Shown here piece after piece: positions 60,893 to 64,000 of a stretch of 64,000 nt of DNA (the stretch's first letter is position 1; each line of letters begins with the position of its first letter). Source of the DNA: Cherax quadricarinatus (lineage: Eukaryota; Arthropoda; Malacostraca; Decapoda; Parastacidae); the NCBI RefSeq assembly GCF_038502225.1, contig NW_027195501.1, positions 93,501-157,500 of the forward strand, in the 5' to 3' direction. Under the pieces are notes generated by a model. It made no database searches. It was not told where the DNA came from and saw nothing but the letters and a program-made list of their open reading frames with translations. A program made the position numbers and the translations under genes.

Positions 60893-63800
60893 CTATGACT
60901 CGACCCCTGCTATCACAACTAGGTGAGTACACATACACACACACAATACCGAGTAGCGATCGGTGAAGAGGCGGGGCTAGGAGCTATGACTCGACCACTG
61001 CTATCACAACTAGGTGAGTATACACACACACACACACAATACCGAGTAGCGATCGGTGAAGAGGCGGGGCTAGGAGCTATGACTCGACCACTGCTATCAC
61101 AACTAGGTGAGTATACACACACACACACACACACACAGGACCTAGTAGCGATCAGTGAAGAGGCGTCGCTAGGAGCTATGACTCGACCCCTGCTATCACA
61201 ACTAGGTGAGTACACACACACACACAGGACCTAGTAGCTATCAGTGAAGAGGCGGGGCTAGGAGCTATGACTCGACCCCTGCTATCACAACGAGGTGAGA
61301 ACACACACACACACACACGACCTAGTAGCGATCAGTGAAGAGGCGGGGCCAGGAGCTATGACTCGACCCCGGCTATCACAACTAGGTGAGTACACACACA
61401 CACACACAGGACCTAGTAGCGATCAGTGAAGAGGCGGGGCTAGGAGCTATGACTCGACCCCTGCTATCACAACTAGGTGAGTACACACACACACTCAAAC
61501 AGGACCTAGTAGCAATCAGTGAAGAGGCGGGGCTAGGAGCTATGACTCGACCCCTGCTATCACAACTAGGTGAGTACACACACACACACACAGGACCTAG
61601 TAGCGATCAGTGAAGAGGCGGGGCTAGGAGCTATGACTCGACCCCTGCTATCACAACTAGGTGAGTACACACACACACACACAGGACCTAGTAGCGATCA
61701 GTGAAGAGGCAGGGCTAGGAGCTATGACTCGACCCCTGCTATCACAACTAGGTGAGTACACACACACACACAAACAGGACCTAGTAGCGATCAGTGAAGA
61801 GGCGGGGCTAGGAGCTATGACTCGACCCCTGCTATCACAACTAGGTGAGTACACACACACACACACAGGACCTAGTAGCGATCAGTGAAGAGGCAGGGCT
61901 TGGAGCTATGACTCGACCCCTACTATCACAACTAGGTGAGTACACACACACACACACAGACACGCACGGGTCTAGGAGCTATGACTCGACCCCTGCTATC
62001 ACAACTAGGTGAGTACACACACACACTCAAACAGGACCTAGTAGCGATCAGTGAAGAGGCGGGGCTAGGAGCTATGCCTCGACCCCTGCTATCAGAACTA
62101 GGTGAGTACACACACACACACAGGACCTAGAAGCTATCCGTGAAGAGGCGGGGCTAGGAGCTATGACTCGACCCCTGCTATCACAACTAGGTGAGTACAC
62201 ACACATACACACAGGACCTAGTAGCGATCAGTGAAGAGGCTGGGCTAGGAGCTATGACTCGACCCCTGCTATCACAACTAGGTGAGTACACACACACACA
62301 CAGGACCTAGTAGCGATCAGTGAAGAGGCGGGGCTAGGAGCTATGACTCGACCGATGCTATCACAACTAGGTGAGTACACACACACACACAATACCTAGT
62401 AGCGATCAGTGAAGAGGCGGGGCTAGGAGCTATGACTCGACCCCTGCTGTCACAACTAAATGAGTACACACACACACACATACACACAGGACCTAGTAGC
62501 GATCAGTGAAGAGGCGGGGCTAGGAGCTATGACTCGACCCCTGCTATCACAACTAGGTGAGTACACACACACACACACACCGGACCTAGTAGCGATCAGT
62601 GAAGAGGCGGGGCTAGGAGCTATGACTCGACCCCTGCTATCACAACTAGGTGAGTACACACACACACACACACAGGACCTAGTAGCGATCAGTGAAGAGG
62701 CGGGGCTAGGAGCTATGACTCGACCCCTGCTATCACAACTAGGTGAGTACACACACACACACACACCGGACCTAGTAGCGATCAGTGAAGAGGCGGGGCT
62801 AGGAGCTATGACTCGACCCCTGCTATCACAACTAGGTGAGTACACACACACACACACACCGGACCTAGTAGCGATCAGTGAAGAGGCGGGGCTAGGAGCT
62901 ATGACTCGACCCCTGCTATCACAACTAGGTGAGTACACACACACACACATACACACAGGACCTAGTAGTGATCAGTGAAGAGGCGGGGCTAGGAGCTATG
63001 ACTCGACCCCTGCTATCACAACTAGGTGAGTACACACACACACACACACCGGACCTAGTAGCGATCAGTGAAGAGGCGGGGCTAGGAGCTATGACTCGAC
63101 CCCTGCTATCACAACTAGGTGAGTACACACACACACACATACACACAGGACCTAGTAGTGATCAGTGAAGAGGCGGGGCTAGGAGCTATGACTCGACCCC
63201 TGCTATCACAACTAGGTGAGTACACACACACACACACACAGGACCTAGTAGCGATCAGTGAAGAGGCGGGGCTAGGAGCTATGACTCGACCCCTGCTATC
63301 ACAACTAGGTGAGTACACACACACACACATACACACAGGACCTAGTAGTGATCAGTGAAGAGGCGGGGCTAGGAGCTATGACTCGACCCCTGCTATCACA
63401 ACTAGGTGAGTACACACACACACACACACACAGGACCTAGTAGTGATCAGTGAAGAGGCGGGGCTAGGAGCTATGACTCGACCCCTGCTATCACAACTAG
63501 GTGAGTACACACACACATACACACAGGACCTAGTAGCGATCAGTGAAGAGGCGGGGCTAGGAGCTATGAATCGACCCCTGCTATCACAACTAGGAGAGTA
63601 CAGACACACACACATAGGACCTAGTAGTGATCAGTGAAGAGGCGGGGCTAGGAGCTATGACTCGACCCCTGCTATCACAACTAGGTGAGTACACACACAC
63701 ACACACACAGGACCTAGTAGCGATCAGTGAAGAGGCGGGGCTAGGAGCTATGACTCGACCCCTGCTATCACAACTAGGTGAGTACACACACACACACATA

Positions 63801-64000
63801 CACACAGGACCTAGTAGTGATCAGTGAAGAGGCGGGGCTAGGAGCTATGACTCGACCCCTGCTATCACAACTAGGTGAGTACACACACACACACGACCCC
63901 TCCTACACACAGGACCTAGTAGCGATCAGTGAAGAGGCGGGGCTAGGAGCTATGACTCGACCCCTGCTATCACAACTAGGTGAGTACACACACACACACA
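60893..64000 (+). repeat. LINE-tail satellite (about 75 bp + (CA)n), about 33 copies
   Basis: Each unit runs ggacctagtagcgatcagtg, aagaggcggggctaggagct, atgactcgacccctgctatc, acaactaggtgagta and then (CA)n of about 14-24 bp, so the period varies around 90-98 bp. The 75-bp core matches the CR1-like LINE tail at 23704-23630 (minus strand) in 67 of 75 positions. From about 62930 some copies alternate between GTAGCG/(CA)n and GTAGTG/(CA)nTACACACA forms, giving a dimer of about 190 bp (62930, 63120, 63310). The first two units read ataccgagtagcgatcgg. Both strands have open frames in many units because of composition; none is a gene. The array is open at the right window edge. Confidence 0.96.

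Noticed and set aside
60919..63827. Paired open frames on both strands of the terminal array (SPSCDSRGRVIAPSPASS-type repeats)
   Set aside because: They repeat with the satellite unit, change with (CA)n length, and derive from a LINE untranslated tail.

Overview
The window is eukaryotic and almost entirely repetitive. I find no convincing host protein-coding gene, rRNA or tRNA. Roughly three quarters of it is tandem-repeat DNA; nearly all the recognisable protein sequence belongs to retroelements. Several retroelement tails look like families I associate with decapod crustacean genomes, possibly freshwater crayfish: a LINE tail containing the phrase 'ccaccctgccttggtggga', a CR1-type tail ending 'aactaggtgagta', and the 'tttacctggagtttacctgg' dispersed repeat. 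That assignment is recognition from memory and needs a database search.

Layout. (1) 1-20446: a 13-bp satellite, about 1,570 copies, with traces of higher-order duplication. (2) 20447-23450: two copies of one RTE-like LINE family in opposite orientations, with a (TA)n tract and a short dispersed repeat between them. (3) 23630-25990: a minus-strand CR1-like LINE with a nearly complete reverse transcriptase, cut at its 5' side by a (TG)n tract. (4) 26164-29040: mostly unrecognised AT-rich sequence plus a small degraded element. (5) 29104-29794: a G-run polypurine minisatellite. (6) 29800-31520: AT-rich sequence with LINE-tail scraps and a 37-bp repeat. (7) 31540-32479: the 3' end of an L2/CR1-like LINE, split by a SINE-like insertion with a target-site duplication. 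(8) 32480-39870: a 27-bp satellite starting in the 3' tail of that LINE. (9) 39935-42878: a 57-bp minisatellite between two copies of another LINE-like tail. (10) 42919-43650: a promoter-like tandem repeat with eight CCAAT boxes. (11) 43801-57229: a 19-bp satellite punctuated by conserved cassettes of about 130-150 bp. (12) 57380-60892: a Ty3/Gypsy-type pol fragment with an intact-looking integrase and an in-frame loss of most of RT and RNase H. (13) 60893-64000, open at the window edge: a satellite of about 95 bp whose unit is the 3' tail of the CR1-like LINE in region 3 plus a (CA)n run.

The genes do not form a pathway. The recurring theme is retroelement ends next to tandem arrays. The clearest case is the terminal array, which matches the CR1-like tail at 67 of 75 positions by hand alignment. 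The 27-bp array and the G-rich array also begin inside retroelement tails. The long open reading frames across the arrays, including one of 2,478 codons, come from repeat periodicity and should not be annotated as proteins.
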